Assembly: GCA_002914845.1 (NCBI GenBank)
Contig: JXTC01000179.1
Coordinates: 326,957-390,956, forward strand
Length of the DNA: 64,000 bases
Reading direction: 5' to 3'
Source: Trema orientale
Taxonomy: Eukaryota > Streptophyta > Magnoliopsida > Rosales > Cannabaceae
Positions 10,669 through 21,557 of the stretch are shown here, piece after piece (within the stretch, counting starts at the first letter, position 1; each line of letters begins with the position of its first letter). A program made the position numbers and the translations under genes. Below the pieces are notes generated by a model. That model was not told the DNA's origin. It made no database searches and saw only the letters and a list, made by a program, of their open reading frames with translations.

Positions 10669-12602
10669 TCACATGAACAAGTTAAAGGCCAAACGTAGAT
10701 TCTTGACAAGATCCTGCATTGTAAGGGAGAACTCCATGTCCATCTGCCAAGAGTTCAATTACGTAACCGATTAGACAACCAGATTCAATTCAACACTAGT
10801 ATAGAAGTGCTTTAAAATTTTGATTTTCAGTCCTAGCTATGATCTATGAAACAATACCTGAGCTATGATGGTCACGTCGAGGGCAGAACTTCCAAATGTC
10901 ATGCAACTGCTGTTGATAACTGTTAAGTGGAGCTTCTCTATCTCAGCAATAGTTTTCTCCATAACTCCTTTCTTTTTCTCACAGTGGATCCTTATTAGTA
11001 CGTTTTTGTCGCAAACTCTGGCTTCAATTTCTGGTAGTGGCTCGTTGAATGGGCCACCGGAGAAGTTCTCATTAGAGGAAGGGTTATCTTTATCTGCAAA
11101 GAGTTGGGATTTCTTTACAAAGACTACTGATTCCATGTTTTTCTTCCTTGTATGTTCCTCAAGTGTTTTTACTTTCTCTTGCAGCTGTTTCATGTACTTG
11201 ATAGCATCTCCAAGAACAGAAGCCTTGTCCATCTGTCAATAGCATAGGGGTTTACAACTTTGGATTTGAGAATAACTTAGCAAAATGGATCCAAATTATA
11301 AATATGCATACGAGAGTTTGGGTTAAAATTTAATAAATTGTACTAGAAAAACATTCAAGAATAGTTGAATGTGTTAACAACATATCAATTATGCGTATGC
11401 TCAGAATACAACAAAGTAAAACCGAAAAAAATTACAGAAACATATAAAGTTCTCAATATTGGATGCTAAAAGGGAGAACAATCATTTAGTATTACTAAAT
11501 GTGATAACATGGCATAAGAGAGAATCAGTGAAAAGGTTTGTTCCCAACATGTCCTTCTACTTGGTCCCATCATATTTTCAAGTTTCATCTGTACTCTTTC
11601 AGATCCAGATAAACTTAAAGGACAAACAAGTAAATACACAAAAATTCTGGAAGCAGCAGGAGAAGATATGGAGGTAGAGCTCTATACCTTCTTCAGGCCA
11701 GGAACTATTGCAGATAAAGCTATGAACCTTTGGCTGAGTTTCTCCCTACGCTTCCTTTCTGCGAGAATATGATCCTTAGTTTGAGAAAGTTTGGTGCTTG
11801 TGCTGATCCTCCTTGGTCCCTGATTAGCCTTAAGTGCATAATTTTGGTTGGGGAAGCAACCTTGAGAAATCAACACATCAGAAGGTAAAGTGTTGATGCT
11901 CTTCAAATGAACAGCCTCTTCCTTGGGCTTAAACAGACCCATTTGGTTTGTGTAGTTAGAACCCACAAAGGAATAAAGGTTGGGAGAAGAAGTAACTTGT
12001 GGGTTCGATAACTGACTAATTTCATTTGGATTCCAGCCGTTCGGTTTGTGATGTTTCATGCTTCTATCGATGCCAATGTGAGAGTTATTATCCAAAGAAG
12101 CCTTAAGGTTGAAGTTTGAGAGAGAGTGAGGATGATGTAGATTCTCCCCAAGTGAGGTTGCTAAATTAGGTAGCATGCTGAGCTCATCAAGAGAGTTCAT
12201 TTGCCACTGATGAATGAAACTTGGGTCATTCATTCCCTGCAAAAATTCGAAACTTTCATCTGTATCATGATCTTAGTTTAACAAATTCATGTACCTGAAT
12301 GTGTGGAAAAAGGTGTAAGTAACTTCCACTAACTGTAAGCCTCAGTATTACTTTAATGAACTCATTCAAACAAACAATATTCCTCTTCATAACATGTGTT
12401 TCAAGTCTCTCTCTTTCTTCTTTTCTTACCATTGTTAGACTATTGTTCTTGAATTAAATCCATACGTCAGGTTCCATATTATTATTGTTGTTATGTGCTG
12501 GATAATCTAAGTTTTGAAACTTAAAACTAAGTTTTATGGTAAAATACAAGCAAACTATGATCTTACCAGTTCAGATAAACCTTTGATAGATGAAATATCC
12601 AT
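10669..12602 (-). CDS. bHLH transcription factor, bHLH18/19/20/25 (NAI1) type
   Basis: Four coding exons on the minus strand: 12602-12567, 12236-11688, 11232-10858 and 10743-10669, all phase 0, giving 344 residues. Order: a short N-terminal MDISSIKGLSEL, a poorly conserved acidic/Asn-rich region, a basic region with HILAERKRREKLSQRF (His, Glu and Arg in the positions that read E-box/G-box DNA), helix 1, a loop interrupted by the intron after PGLKK, helix 2 with MDKASVLGDAIKYMKQL, then a leucine-zipper-like extension and a C-terminal ACT-like fold (EARVCDKNVLIRIHCEKKKG). This fits subgroup IVa, which includes NAI1 (ER bodies) and triterpene/iridoid regulators. Target pathway cannot be told from sequence. 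A TATA box and a 5' UTR intron are visible upstream. Confidence 0.9.
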
Positions 12603-13114
12603 TAAAAAAGCTGAAACGGAATACTGAAGCTTGAGAGTTTAAGCGCAAAAGAGCTGATTATGAGTCTCCAGATCAAATAAAACTCGAAGAATTTCCCTTT
12701 AAACCTGCATGCAAAAAAGTATGTCAAATTAACTATCCAAATGGAGATGAGTAAGCCAACATGTGCATGAAATATGTCTATTTCTGATTACACTCTCCAT
12801 AAAACGGTTTCCAAAGAAAATATGCCTAATTCTGATTCTTTAACTATGAGAAAAGCTTTTTTCTTTCATTTTCATATGCATGGAAGTACCCAACTATGGC
12901 CTTCATCATATCTTCAGATAGTACTTGGAAAATAATAATTGGACCAAGAAATTAATGCAGAGGAGTTACAACATAAAGTAGAAGTATTGTTAATTACTAA
13001 TAAGAGAACTAATAACTCACCTTTCAATAGTGATCAAAGCTAGCTGTTACTCTCTTCCCAGGTCCCCACCAAAGCTTCTCAAACTTTTGTGCCATATTCT
13101 CCAACTTTTTATAG
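12603..13114 (-). promoter_or_regulatory. bHLH gene 5' UTR with intron, and TATA box
   Basis: On the minus strand CTATAAAAAG (13114-13105) is a good TATA box, placing the transcription start near 13075. A GTGAGT donor below 13021 and a GCAG acceptor above 12704 define a probable 5' UTR intron (13020-12705), leaving about 100 bp of leader before the ATG at 12602. Splicing is inferred from sites alone. Confidence 0.5.
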
Positions 13115-14897
13115 CTCTTTTCTACTTAGTTTAGCTGTTCTGTAGCTCCCCTTTGAAATTTAGTTGCTCTTATCTCCCACCGATGTGAAACTGGCTACAG
13201 ACAACTTGAAATTCCCTCAATTTCTATTTTTTTTTCCTTATTAGTTTTATACTTTTGTTGAGTGTCAATTATAGAAAGAAAAAGAAATAAAAATTAAAAA
13301 AAAAAGCCCACTTTTTTATAACTTAGTGGGTCGTTTTAAGCTGACAAAATATGCAGAGTAGCAAATCATTTTTGTTGTTTTGTGGACTTTTGGGGAGGAT
13401 CTTCACCAACTAAGCCTTTGAAATTTTGATTCAACTGTTTGCCAAGAAACCCCCTTTTTGTTAAACATGTGGTCCATCTAAAGAGTCTTTTTGTCACCGA
13501 AGCCAACTCTCTTAATTTTTATTATTTTCTTCGCATTCTTGATCAAAAGGCAATATGCTTTGAAAAGATGAGCTGGTTTATGTCCAAGTTAATTCATTGG
13601 AGTAATGTGAGCAAACACCGCTCAAGAGTTTAGACCATTTGAAGTGAGACGTGTCACCAGAGCATAATTAGTTGGAAAATGATTAACAAATTAGAACAAA
13701 GTAACTCTGTTTCGTTCGGAAGCTTCCTTTGACTTTTGGGTTATGACCAAATGAACCAGTGACACGTATTGATGAGGCTACATTATACCCGGTTACAAAT
13801 ACCCTTGTGACCCGTCAAACTCAAACCGACCCATTAATTTGTCGGTTCTTTTATGAAACTGGATGATCCTGCTAACGAAGTTGGTTGGTCTAGGATAGTA
13901 GGAGTTCACATTCAATACAGAATCAATATGTAAAGTGAAAACAATGGTCAAAGAAATAAAGACAAATTGTTACAAAATCAATCGAAACGGATGTTGTCTA
14001 ATGTCTAGTACAGTCCGACTCCAAACGATTAATCCCCATCCAAAAAAAAAAACTCCAAACAATTAATGGTTCAAATATCCAATTTGGATCCAAAATACAA
14101 ACAAATCAACCATATTTAATTGAAGTAGACTAGAGTCACTAGTCACTAGAGCGGTGGGTAAAAGTCCAATTTTCACCAAAATGAATACCAAAACGGGCGT
14201 GTTATTTTTTTTCAAAAAGAAATTTCTTTCATCAAACAGCTTTGATTAATGCTTTACCGCATAAAAGGGAGCCAATGATAAGCCAGTTTGACAAGTTTTG
14301 AGCTTTCACTTGGTCTCACAATCCCGGTGTCAACCACTGAGCTTTTCGTTTTCGTACTGGCGTTGATACGATTGCGGAGGAAAATTCTAATGAGCCTGTA
14401 TCATTAAATATAGATCATATATTTACTCTATATTTAGTATTTACTGATGATACGCCTTATTGTTTAGATTTCTTCATTATTTTAGTCGTCACATTTATCC
14501 TAGTCAAATTTATGCATGTGTAAGGCAGGAGAGAGTCGTTTGGATGATATGTGTTTATATCATCGGCTTCTGGAATCTCTAATGGAGCTAAGAGTTATAT
14601 AACAATTATTAGTATAGTAATATCCCACAGTAATTGATGAAATTTAAAATTTAACCATAAAGGAGAGATTTTGCAATATTTATAAGCAAATTAATCAAGC
14701 TTCTTGTGATGCTTCAATTTTACGACTAGAACAACATCTGAATTACGGAAAATAAACAAATTCAAAGAATAAAAAGAAGAATAAAAAAGCATTAAACAAA
14801 ATGACATGTGTTAGAATAAATATAAGCAAAATGACATGTATGACACTTATTACAATAAGTAAAATGACATGTATCGGTAAGAAAATTTTGGTGGACT
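13115..14897. other. Intergenic, no gene seen
   Basis: 1.8 kb of AT-rich sequence between the bHLH promoter and the solo LTR. 13130-13700 may belong to the bHLH promoter. I see no coding region, RNA gene or clear repeat. Confidence 0.4.
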
Positions 14898-15073
14898 AAC
14901 ATTGTGACAACCCGAATTAGGGGAAAAAAAGGATTTATTTATATTATATAAATAATATAAGATCAAAGAAAAAAATAAAAGAATCATTACTTATAGGTGG
15001 AAATCTTAAGACTAATAATATGTCTAGTTTTATATGTATAGAAAAAACAGATATATGCTATGTAAGAGGAAAG

Positions 15074-15696
15074 TGTTAGGAATCTGGCTGCCTCAAATTC
15101 GCCACTCTCAGGATTTCACTTCAACGAATATCAGAATAATGAAAAATAAAATAGGGAATTGAAACAATCACCACAACATAAGAATTTAAGTGGAAAACTC
15201 CCAAAACAGGAGAAAAACCACTGCCCTCCAGAAAAGACTTCCACTATATGAAAAATTGTTACAATCATACAGCTTTTTCTCTTCTACCCAATGATCCCAA
15301 AACACTCAAGCACTCTTATAACTATTTTCTCACTCACACCTTTCACCACCACTCTTTGAATAATAAGAGAGCACACACCTCTCTATACTTAAGAAAACAC
15401 TCCTAAGAAAATACAAAGAGAAGGAAAAAGGACTTTTAACTAGAGAAGAGAAAATACTAAAATGTTTCTGATATTGGGATTAGAAAACAATGAGAGAATA
15501 GGTCCCTATTTATATTGTTTTGGCTCACCTACTTTTGCCAATACACTACACATTTTTGTCAATGTTTACTATATATAATACACGGCTAATACACGGTACC
15601 GTGTAATATATAAAGTAGCAAAAAACGTGTCTTTTGCTTTACATAGTTTCAACACTTGCAGAGCATTTATTTCTCTTTAAAGTCTTCAGACCAACA
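15074..15696 (-). repeat. Copia 3' LTR
   Basis: On the minus strand it runs from TGTTGG to CCTAACA, 623 bp, nearly identical to the 5' LTR. The clearest difference is a short insertion near 15580-15600 around a TACACGG repeat. Confidence 0.9.
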
Positions 15697-15710
15697 ATCT
15701 TCCACTTGAA
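15697..15710 (-). other. Copia polypurine tract
   Basis: TTCAAGTGGAAGAT on the minus strand directly precedes the 3' LTR, the position and composition of the plus-strand primer in plant Copia elements. Confidence 0.7.
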
Positions 15711-16079
15711 GACTTGATTTCAATCATGTCTTCACACTCGACCATTGAAAGGGCTCATCTCATAGCTGCTGCTATCATTGTCTTCACCAACAATCATACT
15801 CCACCATATGAGTATACCACTTAGAATTGACGAATTCTAAGAATTTCACCTCGGCTCATGTCGAAAAAACTTTGCTGATAATTATGGTGCTAACTCCCAC
15901 TATTTAGCTTTCTCAGAAGTTCATCAGCCATTGACATCATTCACCACACACCCTGCATCAATGCCAAACCAATGCTTGTATGCAAACTTGTGAACCCTAA
16001 ATCCTGCCACTATATACATCCTCTTTTATAGCAATTTTTAGATTAGCGGCATGCCATGAGGATGTACACGTTTTTCAAA

Positions 16080-16897
16080 TCACAAAACGTCACTGTCCCC
16101 CTCAAAGGAGACAATATTAGGAACTTGATTAGACTTGGAGCTTCTAGCCGAACTTGCTCCATCTTTTGGACAATTTCTCTTAACGTGCCCAGATTGTCCA
16201 CACGTCCAGCAGATTATATTCTTTTTATTGGAGTTCTTCTTCTTCCCATTCTCGACTGTCAATGCTGTGAGCCTTCAGATGAATTATTACTTCCACCACC
16301 ATTCAGCCTTCTTTCTTCAGAAAGTAAATTACTCATTACTTCTGAAAAAACCACAGTCTCCTTCCCATACATTAGAATTGGTTTCATATGCTCATAGGAA
16401 GATGGAAGAGACCAGATTAATCGTAAAGTTTTATCTTCATCATCAATCTTAACTCCAATAGCCTCCAATTCAGAAACGATGCCATTTAAGACACTGAGAT
16501 GATCAGATATTGTTGTACCTTCACTCATACGTAGTGTATGAAACTGCTCCTTCAGGTACACACGATTTGGGACACCTTTTGCCCGATACAATTCTCCAAG
16601 CTTTTCCCAGAGATCCTTGGCTATAGATATTCCAAGCATATTTGCCAGAACATTTTTTGCCAAGCACATCCGTATCGCACTTGCCACTCTCTCATCTAGA
16701 TCTTCCCAGTCTTCATCGCTAATTTTGGATTTTCCAGAATTATCTCTGCCCTTCAAAACCTTGTGTAGCCCAATCTGAATCAGCAAATCTTTGACTTGAA
16801 CTTGCCACAAGCCAAAGTTAATGTTCCCATCAAATTTCTCCATATCAGCTCTTATCGGAGTTGAATACTTGATTCCTGACATGTCGCTTTGCACCAC
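16080..16897 (-). pseudogene. Copia gag, frameshifted
   Basis: The first frame (16897-16259) encodes 212 residues of a Copia gag (UBN2-type): FDGNINFGLWQVQVKDLL near the N-terminus, LWEKLGELY, then LPSSYEHMKPIL. It stops after SEGSQH. A second frame (16262-16080) continues with a zinc knuckle CWTCGQSGHVKRNC (C-x2-C-x4-H-x4-C) and ends at a stop after FEGDSDVL. The natural reading crosses between frames near 16265, so a small indel has broken the gene. Gag packages element RNA in virus-like particles. Nothing recognisable from pol follows. Confidence 0.85.
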
Positions 16898-17043
16898 AAG
16901 CTTGAGAAAACACTACCAAAAAAAAAAAATTCCCAGGAAAGCTTGGAGGGGTCACAACGGTCCCACTTAAAACCCAGTCTCCTTAGACAGAATTCTTTTT
17001 TGTTTAGACTACCACCAAGCTCTAGTGCACCGAAGAACCTGCC

Positions 17044-17055
17044 GTTCTGATACCA
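17044..17055 (-). other. Copia primer binding site (tRNA-iMet)
   Basis: TGGTATCAGAAC on the minus strand lies two bases inside the 5' LTR and matches the usual plant Copia primer site TGGTATCAGAGC, complementary to the 3' end of initiator tRNA-Met, with one substitution. Confidence 0.85.
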
Positions 17056-17057
17056 GT

Positions 17058-17670
17058 TGTTAGGAATCTGACTGCCTCAAATTCGCCATTCCCAGGATTT
17101 CACTTCAACGAATATCAGAATAACGAAAAATAAAATAGGGAATTGAAACAATCACCACAACACAAGAATTTAAGTGGAAAACTCCCAAAACAGGAGAAAA
17201 ACCACTGCCCTCTAGAAAAGACTTCCACTATATGAAAAATTGTTACAATCATACAGCTTTTTCTCTTCTACCCAATGATCCCAAAATACTCAAGCACTCT
17301 TACAAGTATTTTCTCACTCACACCTTTCACCACCACTCTTTGAATAACAAGAGAGCACACACCTCTCTATACTTAAGAAAACACTTCTAAGAAAATACAA
17401 AGAGAAGGAAAAATGACTTTTAACTAGAGAAGAGAAAACACTAAAATGCTTATTTGATATTGGGATTAGAAAATAATGAGAGAATAGGTCCCTATTTATA
17501 GTGTTTTGGCTCACCTACTTTTGCCAATACGCTACACATTTTTGTCAATGCTTACTATATATAATACATGATACCGTGTAATATATAAAGTAGCAAAAAA
17601 GTGTCTTTTGCTTTACATGGTTTCAACACTTGCAGAGCATTTATTGCTCTTTAAAGTGTTCAGACCAATA
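17058..17670 (-). repeat. Copia 5' LTR
   Basis: On the minus strand it runs from TATTGG (the first dinucleotide mutated from TG) to CCTAACA. It contains TATAAATAGGGACC (minus, near 17500), a likely LTR promoter TATA box. Confidence 0.9.
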
Positions 17671-19114
17671 GAAAGAGCACAAGAAGATTGATTGTCATTC
17701 TCTTACGGTAATAAACTCAATTCCATCAAATATCGTGTCATTATTTGGGATTCTTGGAGTTAATTTATTATTTAGGCTTTAGAATTCTTTAAACATCTAT
17801 TTGTTTCAATCATGACTTTGTGGGTGATTTATAAATTAAGTGAATTCTCTCACCATAAGAATTAAAATAAGAATTAAATTATATGATTTGGTTATATGGA
17901 TTGAAAGTTATAAATTTTTTAGTTTAGGCTAAGATGTAAAAATGCATAAGAGGTTGCGACTAGATTTTTTTAGGGACTTTTAGTGGTCTAATTGGGTCAT
18001 ATTTTGGTGTGATTGGAAAACTTATTAAATAAGGTCTCCAACGGTATGTAATTTATCAAATATGGATTTATAACAAGAGAGTTACAGTATTTAGAAGTGA
18101 GTGCTACGAATCCGGAAAAAAAACTAAAACTTCTAGTAATTTTAGCAAAATGCGGCAATGGTTTTTGGGGCTTCATGGAGCCCACCTATAGACCTCAAGT
18201 TGCATTCTTAGCACTTTCAGAACCCCCTCCACCTGATCACTTGTAGAATCTAATTTGGTAATTTAAGAAATAAGTTAAAATTATCATGAGTCGTGGAAAA
18301 TTGATATTATTATGAGAAACTATAGACTTCATAGAAGATATCATAGGCAACAAGTAGTCATTATCTTTTTAGAGTAATTAGAGTGTGGTTTTAGTGATTT
18401 GATACTTATATATAGTTTATGTGATAATAGGTACTTCAACAATTATGTTGATCACTTTAGTAAAGTGTAGAAAATATGGACCTAGTTATAAGGATTAACT
18501 GTGATCATAGTCGCTAAAACTGTTGAGAAGTGCTTTAAAAGTGAATGATTATTGAATGAGAATGAAATGACAGATTTTGAAAACTTCCTGTTTTTGTTAA
18601 ATTATTTTTTCAAACAATCTTATTTGATTATCTTGAAAAGTACTAAGTTCGGAAATCAATTTTATTCTGAAAAATATTATTGAATATTTTCATATTATTT
18701 ATGCTTGATCCAGCTAGTTAAAGGTTACTAATTATTTACTGGGTTATCAAGCTCACCCTTCTATTTTCTCATTCCCAGATTTTTAAGGATCATCAATGAA
18801 GAATTGATCAAGGATAAACTTTGTTAGCTGGTACTTGTGATACTTGACATTCAGAATTGTATCTTTTAGAGATATTGTAAAGATTCAAAAGGTTAATTAG
18901 TGTGAACTTTTGAATGTAACTTATAGTTTGCAATATTTATTTCAAATATTTGGAGACTTAGAAGAATTATTGGGTTACACATGATCTATAAGTATTTGTT
19001 AAAGTTTAATTCTTTTTTATTTTTGTGGATTATAAACTGATACCTTGCATATTTATAAGGTTTTGCCTTATAAGTATGTAGTGCACGTCTTCAGGAGTGG
19101 GGCGTGATAGACAT

Positions 19115-21557
19115 TCTAAATAAACAAAGCTACCAACCTCACTCTAAAGCTTAAGGAGATTCAAGGACATAAACTCTACACTCCTAGCAAAACTTGAATC
19201 AAATTCCTAGATACAATGGGTGATATTTCTTCAGAGTAAGTATTGTTCTTACTCCCATTTTGAAATTTCCCTAGGGTATCATGGCTGGATTTTGAGAATC
19301 GTCGAGTTGCCTTCAATCTTTTTGTTCATTGTGATGGCAAGAGGATTAAGGATATCTTAGATGATTTAATGATAATTTGGAGTTGGTTCAAACTGGATGT
19401 GCTCATGCTTTCACCTCTATTTCTTTACTTCGGGGGTCTTCCAGTGACACTTTAATTTGGAAAGTTGATAGGAATCTGTGTTTCTTAATTAAAAATGAGC
19501 ATTGGAATGAGAACCTTCCAGTTTTTCTAATCAAGATCCTCTTTGGAAAATAGTTAAAACTTCCTATTTGGTGTATTCCAAAGGACGTTGATCCAGCGTG
19601 GAAAATATCTTTTTTGACAACAGGCGTTTTAGGTTGATCGAAAAGTCATTCTAAAAATATAATTTTTTCAGGAAGAATTGGTCGACCGGTTCTACTTAAA
19701 ATCCCAGATTTTGAAATTTTATTTGAAAAATCCCATATTCTAATTAGATAATATCACTTTTTAAAGTATTTAGAAAAATCCAACTTTTTATTAATTGATG
19801 AAGTACTTGAAGTAACCAATCAAGTTATCTTAAGTAACTTGACCGGTTACTTTAAGTAACTAGATTGGTTACCTCAAGTATCATTAAAAAATGCCAATTT
19901 TTGAAGAAAAAGTTTTATTTTTCTAAATATTTATTAAGTGTTATGTTTCTAACAAGTTTTTCAAAAAGTGATATTTTTGAAAATAAATCCAAGATTTTTC
20001 AAAGAAATTCAACCCATTTAGGATTTTTCCATTTTTTGGTACTTTGGGCCTGAAATTTTGTAAAAAACTCTTTGCCTTACGGCTGTAGGTTGTTTTTCTT
20101 TGGGTTTCTAATACCTTTACGTATAAAAAATCAAAAGAATTACAAAAATACAGAAATCAGGTTTTTTTTCAAATTTTCGTACGATTTTTATTAGAAAAAT
20201 ATTATATTTAATTTTTTTTAAGAAAAATACAATTTTTAAAATGGTTACTGGTTACCAGTTTCTAAAAACTGGTTACCGATTACTGGTTACCAGTTATATA
20301 CTAATTATAAATACCTTTAGTTACTAGTTACTAGTTTCTAAAAACTGATTATCGATTACTAGTTACTATTTTAAATATTTTTTTTAAAAATGGTATTTTT
20401 CTAATAAAAATCGTGGTGCATCTTAAGAAAACGTTAACCACCGTATTTTTCAATTTTTTTCCGGAAAATACGTATGATGTCTAATTTCCCCTTTTTCTAT
20501 TTTCTGGATTGAGCGTTCTTGTAATAGATCGGCCCATAAGGTGGCGGCTTGGGCCTTCGAGTCAGGCCTCTGGGTCTCTCTTTCGTGGGAGGTACCCGAG
20601 TGTGATTTATGCTCCAAGTTTAATTGAATAATATTCTTTCAATAAAATAAATAATGTCAAGTAATCACAAATTGTAACTACACTTCATAAAATGAGGAAA
20701 AAAACTGTAATTTAAATCCTGCTTAAGTATTTTTTACTTTTATTTTTATGCAAATGCTACTCTATCACGTTATTTAAAAATTAAAATAATTTTTCCTCTT
20801 CTTTTTTTATGCCTTTTAAGATGATGAATATTAAGTGCATCATCATGTAATTAATAGATTAAGTCTAACACGATCCTACGTAAAGTAAAATTATAATTTT
20901 TTAATAACATAATGATATGTTAAGTACTGATATGTAAAATTATAATTTGTTAATAATATGTTAAGTACTATTATGATAAGTGATGTTATGTTAAGTACTT
21001 TTATGATAAGTGATGTTGGGCACGATACACTGTTCCTTAGCATTACTATTTTAAGATTAATCTTACTACGTTACAATCCAAAAGAAATTGAAAAGAAATA
21101 CGAACGAACCAAACGAAATTGGCATCAAGGGGACAAAGCTACATTTTTTTTTTTAAAAAAAAAAAAAAAAAAATAGCAAAGGAAGCTTCCTATGATGTGT
21201 TCTCTTCTATCGTAGTACCATCAGTTATCTTCCCCGACTCATTTTCCGATAAAAAAAAAAAGAAAATCCAATTTACGCTATCAATCTTTTTCTTTGAGAA
21301 ATTTGATTAAATTTTATCCTATTATAACTGACCATAATCTGAGATTTTCGGCTATTTATTTCAAAGAAAATTTAAATAAAAAAAAAAAAAAAGCAGTTTT
21401 GAACTTGTAATAATAAAAATAAAAATAATTAAAAAAAGTGGGTGCGGCGGGTTCGTCTTCACCCTGTACCGTACCAACTTCTTCTTTATAGTATATTCTT
21501 TTCTACTGCGCTTTCCCGGAAAATTCTTGATTTTTTGATTTTTGATTGAAACAGAGA
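19115..21557. other. Intergenic with decayed repeats and GALDH promoter
   Basis: No intact gene. 19255-19560 has a protein-like composition (readable pieces such as FENRRVAFNLFVHCDGKRI across frames) and may be a decayed transposon ORF; I cannot name it. 19800-19880 and 20240-20370 carry GGTTAC/GTAACC repeats. Homopolymer A/T tracts are at 21145-21175 and 21379-21392. 21440-21557 is the likely GALDH core promoter and leader. Confidence 0.4.
19800..20415. repeat. Foldback region with GGTTAC short repeats
   Basis: About 19805-19875 alternates AAGTAACC and GGTTACTT in both orientations. 20241-20365 has about seven TGGTTAC/TAGTTAC units. They are enclosed by an inverted pair, CGATTTTTATTAGAAAAAT at 20182 and ATTTTTCTAATAAAAATCG at 20394. 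This looks like a small foldback transposon. Confidence 0.5.

Larger units (their letters stand above)
15074..17670 (-). mobile_element. Non-autonomous Copia LTR retrotransposon (gag only)
   Basis: Two direct LTRs (17058-17670 as 5' LTR and 15074-15696 as 3' LTR for the minus strand) flank a 1361-bp interior. The element is bordered by the 5-bp target duplication GAAAG (15069-15073 and 17671-17675). A primer binding site matching initiator tRNA-Met follows the 5' LTR, and a purine tract precedes the 3' LTR. The interior codes only for gag with a frameshift; protease, integrase, reverse transcriptase and RNase H are absent. The LTRs differ by scattered substitutions and one indel of roughly 10 bp, suggesting a fairly recent insertion. 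It would need enzymes from a related element to move. Confidence 0.9.
14903..19109. mobile_element. Solo LTR, probably Ty3/Gypsy, split by a Copia insertion
   Basis: The sequence begins TGTGACAACCCGAATTAGGGG and ends GGGGCGTGATA, flanked by AACAT (14898-14902) and GACAT (19110-19114), a 5-bp target duplication with one mismatch. The ends TGTGAC..GTGATA fit an LTR with ends TGTGAC..GTGACA after a C-to-T change. Removing the Copia insert leaves about 1.6 kb. Start and end style resemble LTRs of Tekay/Del-like Gypsy elements; that assignment is from memory. No internal region is present, so the element was reduced to a solo LTR before or after the Copia insertion. Confidence 0.6.

Noticed and set aside
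16056..16452. Plus-strand open frames over the Copia gag
   Set aside because: They are antisense shadows of gag and have no family motif.
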